A stretch of DNA of 64,000 nt from Bradyrhizobium diazoefficiens (GTDB lineage Bacteria; Pseudomonadota; Alphaproteobacteria; Rhizobiales; Xanthobacteraceae): contig NZ_JAFCJE010000008.1 in the NCBI RefSeq assembly GCF_018131185.1, positions 224,647-288,646 of the forward strand. Direction: 5' to 3'. The notes under the pieces are model-generated. The model did not search any database, had not been told where the DNA came from, and saw nothing but the letters and a program-made list of their open reading frames with translations. The translations under genes were made by a program, and so were the position numbers. Positions 52,735 to 61,258 of the stretch are shown piece by piece (position 1 is the first letter of the stretch; each line of letters starts with the position of its first letter).

Positions 52735-53247
52735 ATGACCGGCCATGATCATTCGCATTCCCACCATGACCACGATCACGACGATCGCTGGAAACATGAC
52801 GGCGTGCGCGTCATTCCCGGCAACCAGCTCGACACCAACGTGCCCTCGACAGCGGGCATGGACCGCGCGGCCGCGATCAATTTCGCGCGCGTAGGCGCGC
52901 AGAAATTGTGGGCTGGCACGGTCAGCATCAAGCCGGATGCCAAGACCGGTGCGCATCATCACGGGCACCTCGAAAGCGTCATCTATGTCGTGAAGGGCAA
53001 GGCGCGGATGCGCTGGGGCGAGAGCCTGCAATTCACCGCGGAGGCGGGCCCCGGCGATTTCATTTTCGTCCCGCCTTACGTGCCGCACCAGGAGATCAAC
53101 GCCAGTCCCGACGAGGTGCTGGAATGCGTGCTGGTGCGCAGCGACGGCGAGGCGGTGGCCATCAACCTGGACATCGAGCCGGTCGAAAAGCCTGAAACGG
53201 TGCTGTGGATCGACCCGGTGCACCGCGATCCGAACGAGAAGAAGTAA
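52735..53247 (+). CDS. cupin-domain protein with His-rich head
   Basis: A 170-residue protein. Residues 3-20 hold ten His alternating with Asp (GHDHSHSHHDHDHDD), a likely metal-binding stretch. The cupin barrel follows, with its metal motif in GAHHHGHLESVIYVVKG near 71-88 and PGDFIFVPPYVPHQEIN near 107. No reaction can be assigned. A divergent promoter gap of 130 bp separates it from CsbD. Confidence 0.8.
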   Translation: MTGHDHSHSHHDHDHDDRWKHDGVRVIPGNQLDTNVPSTAGMDRAAAINFARVGAQKLWAGTVSIKPDAKTGAHHHGHLESVIYVVKGKARMRWGESLQFTAEAGPGDFIFVPPYVPHQEINASPDEVLECVLVRSDGEAVAINLDIEPVEKPETVLWIDPVHRDPNEKK

Positions 53248-53375
53248 GGCTGCCCCGAAAGGGCCGATTTCGGTGCGGCAGAACCTCGCAGCTCGGGTCA
53301 AAAAATAGTCGGAAGCAGTGTCGGACCGCCGCTGGCTCGTCCGTCCTTGGGCAGAACCCGCCCAAGGAGCTTGCG

Positions 53376-53804
53376 ATGCCCAAGATGATCTTCGTCAACC
53401 TGCCGGTGACCGACCTCGAGCGCGCGACCGCCTTCTACGAGGCGATCGGCGCAGTCAAGAATCCTCAATTCTGCGACGGCACGGCGAGCTGCATGGTCTT
53501 TTCCGAGACCATCTTCGCCATGCTGCTGACCCACGACAAATTCCGTCAGTTCACGCCGAAGCCGATCGCCGATGCCAGGACCTCGAACCAGGTCCTGTTC
53601 TGCCTGTCCGCGGACAGCCGCAGCGAGGTCGATGATATCATTGGCAGGGCCGAGGCGGCGGGCGGCGTGGCCGATCCCAGTCCGAAGGACGAATACGGCT
53701 TCATGTACGGCCGCAGCTTCGAGGATCCGGATGGTCACATGTGGGGTGTGAACTGGATGGATCTCGCGGCGGCCCCTCGGCAGCCCGAGATGGCGAACGT
53801 CTGA
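53376..53804 (+). CDS. VOC-family (glyoxalase-like) protein
   Basis: A 142-residue protein with two beta-alpha-beta-beta-beta units (FVNLPVTDLERATAFYEAIGA ... MYGRSFEDPDGHMWGVNWMD). AAGGAGC lies before the ATG at 53376. The metal ligands of true glyoxalase I are not all present, so the activity is unknown. The next gene, 35 bp on, is another member of the same superfamily. Confidence 0.82.
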   Translation: MPKMIFVNLPVTDLERATAFYEAIGAVKNPQFCDGTASCMVFSETIFAMLLTHDKFRQFTPKPIADARTSNQVLFCLSADSRSEVDDIIGRAEAAGGVADPSPKDEYGFMYGRSFEDPDGHMWGVNWMDLAAAPRQPEMANV

Positions 53805-53839
53805 TCCAAACCCGGAAGATCTGAAGAGGAGCATCCAAG

Positions 53840-54328
53840 ATGTCCAAGCTCGTGCCCTGCATGTGGTTCAACGGCGATGCCGAGGACGCCGCAAAGTTCT
53901 ACGTCTCGCTCGTTCCGAATTCGGCGATCACGCGCGTCCAGCGCAACGTTTCGGACGGTCCCTCCGGCAAGGAAGGCTCCGTGCTCGTCGTCGAGTTCAC
54001 GGTGGCCGGCCAGCCGCTGGTCGCGCTCAACGGCGGGATGAAGATGGAATACACGCACGCCATCTCGCTGATGATTCACTGCGACGACCAGGCACAGGTC
54101 GATGGCGTTTGGAATGCGTTCCTGGCCCATGGCGGCAAGGAAGAGCAATGCGGCTGGCTCAGGGATCGCTGGGGCGTGGCCTGGCAGGTGGTGCCGACAG
54201 TGATGTTCGAATTCCTGTCGAGCCCCGACAAGGCTGCTGCCGCGCGCGCGATGCAGGCCATGATGAAGATGGTCAAGCTCGACATTGCTGCCGTGCGCCG
54301 CGCGTTCGAGGGGAAGTCAGCGGCGTGA
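53840..54328 (+). CDS. VOC/PhnB-like family protein
   Basis: A 162-residue protein of the PhnB-like type once annotated as 3-demethylubiquinone methyltransferase (LVPCMWFNGDAEDAAKFYVSLVPNSAITRV ... GWLRDRWGVAWQVVPTVMFEFLSSPD). No methyltransferase motif is present. It is co-directional with the preceding VOC gene, with GAGGAG upstream. Confidence 0.82.
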   Translation: MSKLVPCMWFNGDAEDAAKFYVSLVPNSAITRVQRNVSDGPSGKEGSVLVVEFTVAGQPLVALNGGMKMEYTHAISLMIHCDDQAQVDGVWNAFLAHGGKEEQCGWLRDRWGVAWQVVPTVMFEFLSSPDKAAAARAMQAMMKMVKLDIAAVRRAFEGKSAA

Positions 54329-54353
54329 GCCGCAAGCTCGTTCCCCACTCGCT

Positions 54354-54424
54354 GTCGTCCCGGATCGGCGCCAGGCTCGAGACAACGCTACGCGTTGTCG
54401 GGAGCTCCACTTGTCCGGGACGAC
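54354..54424. repeat. nested palindromic repeat
   Basis: Outer arms GTCGTCCCGGA and TCCGGGACGAC (11 bp, perfect) enclose a perfect stem GACAACGC-TAC-GCGTTGTC at 54381-54399. It lies between two convergent genes and can act as a terminator. Confidence 0.75.
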
Positions 54425-54430
54425 GACGTC

Positions 54431-55588
54431 CTAATAGTTGATCCGCAGCCCCACGCCGCCGTGGATGGTATTGCCGACCGGCTGCGGGCCGAGCGTGCCG
54501 TTGGCAAAGAGATCGACGATCCAGCCCTTCTGCACGCGGAAGCCGAGGCGGCCGCCATATTCGAACCAGCCCTGGTTGCCCATGGTCGGCACCACCGTCC
54601 CGGTGCCGGTCACGGTCGCGACGATGCCGCTGTGACTCGCAAACGACTGCACCCAGCCGCCATTGATGTTGGTCTCGATGTTGCTGCCGAAGAGGTGTGT
54701 CCACTGGCCGCCGATCTTGACGAGGCTGGTGCGGTCGGTGCCGGTCGCGATGCTGGCATCGAATGGATTGAAGGCCACGGTGCTGTCGCTGTAGCCCGAC
54801 ACGCGTTGCCAGAGCTGCCAGACCTCGATCGACGCCGCGACCTCGTCGCGTGGCGAGATGCGACTTATCCAGCCGGCGCGACCGTAGACGGCGTAGTTCG
54901 AGGCGTTGGTCGAACTGGTCACGCTCACCGGGCCGAGACTGGTGTCGTAGCTGCGCGTGTAGCGCGCCTTCTCCCACGGCGTCAGGATCGTGCCGATGTC
55001 GAAGAACGGGCGCGACGAGCCCCAATCGGTGAAGTCGTAGCGCAGCGCGAAAGCGCCGATCGGTGCGCTGGTGATCTCGTAGCCGCGCCCATCGTAGTGT
55101 GTATACGCGATGCCGGCGAGCAGCGACAGATTGTTGGTCAGCTCCTTGCGGCCGTGGATGCCGGCGGAGAACGAGCCGGCCGAGCCGAACGCGCTGACGC
55201 AGTCGCCGCAATTGATCTGCTCGTTGACGCCGAGCAGCACCGTGCCGAGCACCCGGTTAGTGATCATCTGGTTGAAGCGCTGGCCCGCGAGGCCACCGAT
55301 CGAATTGCCGCTGGAACCGGCCCCGGTCGGCGTCGGGCTCGGCGAGGGGTACGGACTCGGCGATGGCGACGGATACGGGCTCGGTGACGGGGAGGGCGTA
55401 GGCGTGGGTGACGGATACGGCGAGGGAGAATAGGTCGGGGACGGATTGGGATTCGGTTCACCGCACCCGGATTCGCACTCCGCCGCCTGCGCAGCCGCCG
55501 GGCTGGCATTGAGTGCGACAAACGCAAACGCCGCAGTTGCGGTCAGCGCAGCGGCAAGGATGAGGCGCCTGACGTTGAATTTCGCCAT
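54431..55588 (-). CDS. outer-membrane barrel protein with Pro/Ser/Thr-rich linker
   Basis: A 385-residue secreted protein. A signal peptide (1-34, AAAQ) is followed by a two-Cys segment, a 43-residue linker (46-88) of alternating Pro with Ser, Thr, Tyr, and a C-terminal autotransporter-type barrel of ~280 residues ending RINY. There is no long passenger domain. It starts just after the FecR-domain gene stop (2 bp gap), so the two form an operon. The linker resembles substrates of protein O-glycosylation, and a PMT-family gene lies upstream in the opposite direction. Confidence 0.75.
   Translation of the reverse strand: MAKFNVRRLILAAALTATAAFAFVALNASPAAAQAAECESGCGEPNPNPSPTYSPSPYPSPTPTPSPSPSPYPSPSPSPYPSPSPTPTGAGSSGNSIGGLAGQRFNQMITNRVLGTVLLGVNEQINCGDCVSAFGSAGSFSAGIHGRKELTNNLSLLAGIAYTHYDGRGYEITSAPIGAFALRYDFTDWGSSRPFFDIGTILTPWEKARYTRSYDTSLGPVSVTSSTNASNYAVYGRAGWISRISPRDEVAASIEVWQLWQRVSGYSDSTVAFNPFDASIATGTDRTSLVKIGGQWTHLFGSNIETNINGGWVQSFASHSGIVATVTGTGTVVPTMGNQGWFEYGGRLGFRVQKGWIVDLFANGTLGPQPVGNTIHGGVGLRINY
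55325..55453. repeat. degenerate 6/12-bp repeats coding the Pro/Ser linker
   Basis: The DNA consists of hexamer-based repeats such as GGACTCGGCGAT, GGATACGGGCTC and GGCGTGGGTGAC. They encode the (S/T)P-type linker of the barrel protein and may change in length by slippage. Confidence 0.8.
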
Positions 55589-55590
55589 CG

Positions 55591-56292
55591 TCAGCGCCCG
55601 CACAGCATGCCGTCGTCCTGGACGGCGGGCGTGATGGTCGGCGAGGCGCCGGCGTACTGGTTGACCGCGCACAATCCGGCGCTCGCCGCGCAGTTGGCGG
55701 CGAACGTCCAGGGTGGCGTATTCGCCTTGGCGATGCTCACCTTGCCCCCGGTCGAGGTGATGATCGCGGTGTCGCCAGGCTGAGTAAGTTGCACGCACTG
55801 GGAGCTCTTCGTGCAGACGCTGGCCGCGCCGTCCTGAAGCGCGACGACGGAGCGCCCGCGCTGCGAGAGGATGTCGAGCGTGGTGCCGCGCACGCCGATG
55901 GTCGCAAGCGGCGTCGTGATCTTGTAGGCGGCCTTGTCGGAGTGTCCGGTGACGAAACGGAAAGCACCGGTGGTCATGCGGATCGCGACGTCGCGATAGC
56001 TGTGCTCGCCGTTGAACACGGTGCGGTCGAGCTTGAGCGTGGCGCTGGGGCCGAGCGACAGGTTGGTGCTGTCGGCCATCACGAAGCGCGCCGCACTGTC
56101 GGCGCCGGTGCGCACGGTCTCGTCGCGCAGCATGCTGTCGCCGACGCTGATCGGCGTCGTGGTCGCGGCCACGCGCACCACTTCGTTCTGGATCACGACG
56201 GCTTCGCCGACGCGCGTCTGTGCCAGCGCGCTGGGCGAGGCACATAGTGCCACTGACAACAGGGTGGGGAAAAACAAGAAACGCAAATTCAT
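55591..56292 (-). CDS. FecR-domain exported protein
   Basis: A 233-residue protein with a signal peptide (1-~25, SALAQ) and a FecR domain at ~50-170 (GDSMLRDETVRTGADSAARFVMADSTNLSLGPSATLKLDR ... LATIGVRGTTLDI). There is no membrane helix or anti-sigma region, so it is a periplasmic FecR-domain protein, not a classical FecR signal transducer. Four Cys lie in the C-terminal third. The start at 56292 fits the signal peptide. Confidence 0.8.
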   Translation of the reverse strand: MNLRFLFFPTLLSVALCASPSALAQTRVGEAVVIQNEVVRVAATTTPISVGDSMLRDETVRTGADSAARFVMADSTNLSLGPSATLKLDRTVFNGEHSYRDVAIRMTTGAFRFVTGHSDKAAYKITTPLATIGVRGTTLDILSQRGRSVVALQDGAASVCTKSSQCVQLTQPGDTAIITSTGGKVSIAKANTPPWTFAANCAASAGLCAVNQYAGASPTITPAVQDDGMLCGR

Positions 56293-56415
56293 TTCGCAAC
56301 CGATCGATGTGTCCCTGATCGTACCGGATCGCGCATGCTTGCGATGTGGCGGAATTATCACAAGCGGCGCGGGACGTGCGTTATGCTTAGTGACAGTTGC
56401 GGCAGAATGCGTTCA

Positions 56416-57774
56416 ATGAAAATCGCGATCTCTTTTTTTGTCCGCGGTGACGCAAATTTGCCACGCAAAACATCCCTACAGCAGCCGATCGAAACGTCCG
56501 CAGTTCCAGAGGTGTCGCGGAGCGCAGTCATTGCTGTCGCGATTTTCCTGATTGCCCATCTCGCGCTGCTGATCGGCCTGGCGACGCCGGAGAAGTTCGT
56601 CTTCGACGAGGTGCACTACGTGCCGGCGGCGCGGCAGATGCTGGCACCGGCGATGTCGCAACCGATGCTGAATCCGATGCATCCGCCGCTGGGCAAGGAG
56701 CTGATCGCGGCCTCGATCGCGGCCTTCGGCGACAACGCGCTCGGCTGGCGCTATCCCGCGACATTGTTCGGCGCATTGGCGATCGTCGCGATCTATCTGT
56801 GCGGCCTCGCGCTGTTCTCCGCGCAAGGGCCCGCCATCGCGGCGGCGCTGATCGCCGGATTGAACCAGATGCTGTATGTGCAGGCGCGCATCGCCATGCT
56901 CGATGTCTTTGCGCTCGGCCTCAGTCTGCTTGCGACCGCAGCCTTCATGCATGGTTTTCGACGACAGCGGCCGCAGGCGCTGTTCGCGCTCGCCGGCGGC
57001 TTATTCGGTCTCGCCGCAGCCTGCAAATGGAGCGGACTTTTTCCGCTCGGCGTCTGCGTCGTCATCGTTGCGGTGATCCGTCTGATGCAGGGCTGGCGCA
57101 CGCTGTTCGCCGACGCGAAGCCGGACGACTGGTATCGGCCGGACCTCTGGCCCGGCTTCAGGCTGCATCATGCCGCGCTGTGCTTCGCCGTCCTGCCGGG
57201 CGTGGCTTACCTCGCCGCTTTCGTTCCGCTCTACGGCCTGTCGCTGCCGGACCTGATCGAGGCCCAGCGCCGGATCTTCGCCGACAACACGACGACCGCG
57301 ATTGCCGGCCACACCTATATGAGTTCGTGGCCGTCCTGGCCGCTGCTCGCCCGTCCCGTCTGGTTCCTGTTCGACAAGAGCGCGGAGGACGACGTCTCCG
57401 CGATTGTCTTTCTCGGCAATCCGCTGGTGTTGTGGCCGGCGCTGATCGCGCTCGCTGTGGTGCTGCGCGACTTCGTCGTGGCGCGGCGCTGGGATGCCTT
57501 CCTGATCGCAGCGTTCTATTTCGGGCCGTGGCTGGCCTGGGCGTTGCTGCCGCGCACGCTCGGCTTCATCTACTACTACCTGCCGGCCGCGACCGCGGCG
57601 TCGCTCGCGCTGGTCTATGTGCTGCGCCGGGAGGGGCTGCCGCGCTGGATTCTGTGGGCCTATGTCGGCGTCGCCGCGGCCGGCTTTGCAGTCATGCTGC
57701 CGGTTTCCGCGGCCTTTGTGGGCATCTCCATGCAGGCCTTCGGCCGGCTGATGCTGTTCCAGAGCTGGATATGA
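56416..57774 (+). CDS. PMT-family (GT39-like) membrane glycosyltransferase
   Basis: A protein of about 452 residues with ten or more membrane helices. The first periplasmic loop has the acidic motif FDEVHY (Asp64-Glu65 from this start) typical of protein O-mannosyltransferases and related GT-C enzymes that use polyprenyl-phosphate sugars. The AMLDVFALGLS and AACKWSG segments also match that family. The start is uncertain; ATGs at 56383 and 56407 are alternatives. It is divergent from the FecR/barrel operon. Protein mannosylation is possible; lipid or polysaccharide acceptors are alternatives. Confidence 0.75.
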   Translation: MKIAISFFVRGDANLPRKTSLQQPIETSAVPEVSRSAVIAVAIFLIAHLALLIGLATPEKFVFDEVHYVPAARQMLAPAMSQPMLNPMHPPLGKELIAASIAAFGDNALGWRYPATLFGALAIVAIYLCGLALFSAQGPAIAAALIAGLNQMLYVQARIAMLDVFALGLSLLATAAFMHGFRRQRPQALFALAGGLFGLAAACKWSGLFPLGVCVVIVAVIRLMQGWRTLFADAKPDDWYRPDLWPGFRLHHAALCFAVLPGVAYLAAFVPLYGLSLPDLIEAQRRIFADNTTTAIAGHTYMSSWPSWPLLARPVWFLFDKSAEDDVSAIVFLGNPLVLWPALIALAVVLRDFVVARRWDAFLIAAFYFGPWLAWALLPRTLGFIYYYLPAATAASLALVYVLRREGLPRWILWAYVGVAAAGFAVMLPVSAAFVGISMQAFGRLMLFQSWI

Positions 57775-57778
57775 CAAC

Positions 57779-57802
57779 GCCGCCTGCCAAGTCGGCAGGC
57801 GG
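57779..57802. terminator. hairpin between PMT and OmpA-like genes
   Basis: GCCGCCTGCC-AAGT-CGGCAGGCGGC is a GC-rich stem between the two convergent stop codons. The T run is short, so efficiency is uncertain. Confidence 0.7.
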
Positions 57803-57825
57803 CGCGGTTGCTCAATGCCTGGAAC

Positions 57826-58467
57826 TTATTTCGACGCGGTCTTGGTGTCCATGTTCACGACCTGGACGCGGCGGTTGGCCGGGCCAGCGCCGTTGGCGGC
57901 GTCCTTCAGCTTGGTCTCGCCGTAGCCGACGGTGACGAGATCGGTGCCGTTGAGGCCGTAGTTCTGCACCAAATACTTCTTGATGGTGTCGGCGCGCCGC
58001 TCGGAGAGTCCTTGATTGTACTCTTCGCCGCCGGTCGCGTCGGTATGGCCGGCGACCACGAAGGTCGAGCCCTTCAGCGCCGGATCGGACAGGGCCTTGC
58101 CGAGCGCCTGTACCGAGGCCATCGAGGTCTTGGCAATGTCGGCCGAGTTGTAGTCGAACTGGATCTCCAGGTCGATCTTCGGCTTGGTCGCCGCGAGCTC
58201 AGCGATCTGCTCGCGCTCGCCGGTCGAGAGCGACCGGGTCGAGCGGTTGCGTACGGTATTCAGGAAGGTCGCTTCCTTGGCCTGCACGGTCGTGTCGACC
58301 TGTGGACCGACGGACAGGCCGCGGGTTGCCGGCTTCGGCTTCAGTGCATCCAGGATCTTGTCGGTCGAGACGTTGTTGTCGCCGGCAAGGGCCAAGCCCG
58401 CCGTCATCGACAGCGCGGCGGTGAGAGTCATCGTCTTCAGTCCAAAGAATTTATCAAAACGGATCAT
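57826..58467 (-). CDS. OmpA-family protein
   Basis: A 213-residue periplasmic protein. A signal peptide (1-~29, ALAG) leads to a ~75-residue spacer and an OmpA C-terminal domain (IQFDYNSADI ... VAGHTDATGGEEYNQGLSERRADTIKKYL) that binds peptidoglycan. There is no barrel, so it is not a porin. GAGG lies 8 nt before the ATG at 58467; a second ATG at 58473 is possible. Confidence 0.88.
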   Translation of the reverse strand: MIRFDKFFGLKTMTLTAALSMTAGLALAGDNNVSTDKILDALKPKPATRGLSVGPQVDTTVQAKEATFLNTVRNRSTRSLSTGEREQIAELAATKPKIDLEIQFDYNSADIAKTSMASVQALGKALSDPALKGSTFVVAGHTDATGGEEYNQGLSERRADTIKKYLVQNYGLNGTDLVTVGYGETKLKDAANGAGPANRRVQVVNMDTKTASK

Positions 58468-58762
58468 TGTCATATCCTCGTTGTTACGCCTGATGGCGAT
58501 TTGATGCTGCGAGCCTAGGGCAGGTTCAAAGAGCTTGATGTGATCTTGGTCACATCCAAGGCTGGCGAGCCGAGGTCACCCTGATCTGCCGCGATCGCTG
58601 CTTCGAACCGGCTCCCTGGGTTCCGGCAAACCCGCGTGCACCGATCGTCGCAAAGGCGTCGCCACGAGGTCCGCGTGCGAACAAGAATTCGTCCAGATGC
58701 CCGCCTAGCACGCTTCAATCATTCAACAATTCGTCCGCAAGCGGGGAGCTGAGTTCCATCCG

Positions 58763-59071
58763 GTGCCGAGGCCGACCGACTACAACCAGTTCTATCGAGG
58801 CGGCCCGCCGGACCGGACAATGCACCTGAACGCGATGCCCATCTATATCGGCGCAGCCATGATTGCAGTGGCGATCCTGCTGTCCACGCTGATCACGGGA
58901 ATGACCTCCCGTTATGTCGGCCTGGAGGGACCGACGGAGGAAAACATCTGGCTGGTCGACCGCCTCACCGGCAACGTCTATCGCTGCCAGGCGGAGGGGC
59001 GCGGCAGGGCCGTGTGTGAGCCGGATGTTGCCACGGGCAGCGTCGGGGAGCGCCCAAAAGCCGCACGCTAA
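58763..59071 (+). CDS. small membrane-anchored hypothetical protein
   Basis: A 102-residue product from a GTG with GGGGAGC upstream; ATG starts at 58820 or 58835 are alternatives. One hydrophobic helix lies at ~27-47 (IYIGAAMIAVAILLSTLITG). The tail (IWLVDRLTGNVYRCQAEGRGRAVCEPD) has two Cys. No family recognised. Confidence 0.6.
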   Translation: MPRPTDYNQFYRGGPPDRTMHLNAMPIYIGAAMIAVAILLSTLITGMTSRYVGLEGPTEENIWLVDRLTGNVYRCQAEGRGRAVCEPDVATGSVGERPKAAR

Positions 59072-59191
59072 TCGTGGGCTGGCACTGCAGTGCAGCAACG
59101 AAAATGTCTTCTCCCTGAAAACTTGTCGCTGAAGAATGGCTGTCGTGTTGGCCGGCATGGCGCCGGTTTTGTTCTACGGAGGAGACATTCG

Positions 59192-59437
59192 ATGAAGATC
59201 TTGCTTTCGGCCGTTCTGCTTGCCGCGTTCGCTGCCTCGCCGGCTTCTGCGGCGAAGATGCAGCCCTGCACCGGCGAGGCGCTCGGCAAGTCGATAACGG
59301 GGATGGGAACTGTGGATTCGCCCGCCAAACAAGCGACGGCCAAGGAAATGGCTGCGGCCAACACCGAGCTGAGCAAAGGCAATGCGAAAGGCGCCTGCAA
59401 GCACTACATGAAGGCGCAGAAGATGAGCGCGAAATAG
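59192..59437 (+). CDS. small exported hypothetical protein
   Basis: An 81-residue protein. The signal peptide is residues 1-20 (SPASAA); the mature part is a short helical domain with Cys26 and Cys69, probably disulfide-linked, and many Lys and Ala. GGAGGAG lies before the ATG at 59192. No family recognised. Confidence 0.75.
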   Translation: MKILLSAVLLAAFAASPASAAKMQPCTGEALGKSITGMGTVDSPAKQATAKEMAAANTELSKGNAKGACKHYMKAQKMSAK

Positions 59438-59534
59438 TTCGAGCGTCGACGACCGCGCTGTCAGCAGATGGCAGCGCGGTTTTCTTTTGCACCTTTTGTT
59501 TGCCCCAACGAATCCCGCTACATTGCGTTCTGCA

Positions 59535-60701
59535 ATGTCACGCGCGCCCAAACCGCTTCCCCTCACCACGACACAGGCCCGGCAGATCTGGCTGCATGCC
59601 CAGCGGCTGGACGAGCGCGCGCCGTTCGGCGTGGGAGCGCAGGCTGTCGCGGACGCGGTAGCTCATCTCGGCTATGTGCAGATCGACACCATCAACGTCA
59701 TCGAGCGCTGCCATCACCATATCCTGTTCAGCCGTATCCCGTCCTACCGCCGCGCCGATCTGCGCCACGCCCAGAGTGTCGACAAACGCGTGTTCGAATA
59801 CTGGACGCACGCGCTCTCTTACGTTCCGGCTGAAGACTTCCGCTTCTTTCTGCCGGCGATGCGCGAACACCGCCGGGAGGGACACAGATGGTTCGCCTCG
59901 GTGAAGCCGGCCGACACGCGCAAGGTGATGCGCCTGGTGCGGGCCGGCCCGCTGACGATCCGCGACATCGAGGACGACGTGCTCACCGAGAAGGAGCATC
60001 TGTGGCAGAGCCGCAAGCCCTCGAAGCGGGCATTGCAACTCGCCTTCTATACCGGTGCCGTGACCATCAGCGAGCGGCGGGGCATGCTCAAGACCTACGA
60101 GCTGACGACGCGACATTTCGGATGGGACAAGCCGCCGAGGCCCGCCTCGGCAAGGGAGATCACGGCCTATGTGCTCGACCGCGCATTGCGGTCGCAAGGC
60201 GTGGTGAGCCTCGATTCGATCTGTCATCTCGATGCGCCGCGCAAGAAGGCGGTCGCAAGCCTGATCACCGCGCGTGTCCGCCGCGGTGAGTTGGTGCCTG
60301 TCGCGATCGAGGGCGCCGGCAAGCAGGAGCATTGGGCGGCGCCGGCCGCGCTCGAGGCGAACGGTACGGCGATCTCGCCTGATCTCGTCCACATTCTCTC
60401 GCCGTTCGATCCCCTGATCATCCAGCGCAAGCGCACCAATCTCATCTTCGGTTACAACCATCTGTTCGAGGCCTATGTGCCGAAGGCCAAACGCAAGCTC
60501 GGCTATTTTGCGCTGCCGGTGCTGGTCGGCGACGAGATCGTCGCCGCGCTCGACCTGAAGACGGACCGACAGGCCAGAAAGCTCTTGATGCAGAAATGGA
60601 CCTGGGTCGGGCAGGGGAAGAAGACGGCAGGGCGCAAGGAGCTCAAGCACGTGATCGAGAACGAACTCGATCGCTTCGAGCGGTTTCAACTGGCGGAGTA
60701 G
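59535..60701 (+). CDS. AlkX/YcaQ-type HTH_42 DNA glycosylase
   Basis: A 388-residue protein of the winged-helix HTH_42 superfamily. The catalytic motif Gln49-Ile-Asp51 (YVQIDTINVIERCHHHILFSR) matches the QxD form of YcaQ, which removes alkylated and cross-linked bases. The FDPLIIQRKRTNLIFGYNHLFEAYVPKAKRK block is also typical. It acts on damaged DNA. The start at 59535 gives the standard length. Confidence 0.88.
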   Translation: MSRAPKPLPLTTTQARQIWLHAQRLDERAPFGVGAQAVADAVAHLGYVQIDTINVIERCHHHILFSRIPSYRRADLRHAQSVDKRVFEYWTHALSYVPAEDFRFFLPAMREHRREGHRWFASVKPADTRKVMRLVRAGPLTIRDIEDDVLTEKEHLWQSRKPSKRALQLAFYTGAVTISERRGMLKTYELTTRHFGWDKPPRPASAREITAYVLDRALRSQGVVSLDSICHLDAPRKKAVASLITARVRRGELVPVAIEGAGKQEHWAAPAALEANGTAISPDLVHILSPFDPLIIQRKRTNLIFGYNHLFEAYVPKAKRKLGYFALPVLVGDEIVAALDLKTDRQARKLLMQKWTWVGQGKKTAGRKELKHVIENELDRFERFQLAE

Positions 60702-60710
60702 CTCGGGCAT

Positions 60711-60765
60711 CGGTCTCGTAGGGTGGCCAAAGCGCTAAGGCACCTTTGCCCACCCTACGAGACCG
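60711..60765. repeat. perfect 16-bp inverted repeat
   Basis: CGGTCTCGTAGGGTGG at 60711-60726 is the exact complement of CCACCCTACGAGACCG at 60750-60765. The unit contains a GGCAAAGGTGCC-like core known from Bradyrhizobium intergenic repeats. It includes the stop codon and the last codons of the minus-strand DUF2809 gene. Confidence 0.85.
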
Positions 60766-61181
60766 CGCATTGTGGTCACCCGATCGATCCAAACGCCGAA
60801 CGCAATCCCGACCGCGTAAGCCGCCAGATTCCACAGCGAGAAGATGCGCCCGAGCAGCAGCGCGCCGGCGGTGGTGAGCCGAAACGCATCGAGCCATGGT
60901 GTATGAATCAGCCGGGAGAATTCGACCACGATCGCAATCACCGCCGCGATGGCTGCGAGTTGGCTGCGCGACAGCCGCGGCAGCAAGACCCCGGCCAGCA
61001 GAAACACCATCGTGGCCCACAACAGCGAGCCGCCATACTTCACGACGAATGCAGGCAGGCCGAGCGGAAAGCCGTACCAGCGCAGGGACAGCCCGCATAC
61101 GATCACCGCGACGGCAAGGGTGGCGCGGATCAGCGATGTCCGTAACAGCGCAACAGGTTTATCCGGCTGCGTCTCGTGCAT
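60735..61181 (-). CDS. DUF2809 membrane protein
   Basis: A 148-residue protein with four hydrophobic helices (RATLAVAVIVCGLSLRWYG, KYGGSLLWATMVFLLAGVLLP, LAAIAAVIAIVVEFSRL, NLAAYAVGIAFGVWID), matching DUF2809. GGAG precedes the ATG at 61181; an ATG at 61193 is an alternative. Its last ~10 residues are encoded by an intergenic repeat. It is divergent from the MFS gene. Confidence 0.8.
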   Translation of the reverse strand: MHETQPDKPVALLRTSLIRATLAVAVIVCGLSLRWYGFPLGLPAFVVKYGGSLLWATMVFLLAGVLLPRLSRSQLAAIAAVIAIVVEFSRLIHTPWLDAFRLTTAGALLLGRIFSLWNLAAYAVGIAFGVWIDRVTTMRGLVGWAKVP

Positions 61182-61258
61182 TGCTCGCTCCATTGACTCT
61201 TCGCCCGCGATGCTCAAAACCGCCACCAGCCCTAAAAGAGCAACAACCTGGGGAAACC

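Noticed and set aside
55325..55453. short direct repeats that could suggest a CRISPR array
   Set aside because: Units are 6-12 bp, contiguous, in frame and code a Pro/Ser linker; there are no spacers or cas genes.
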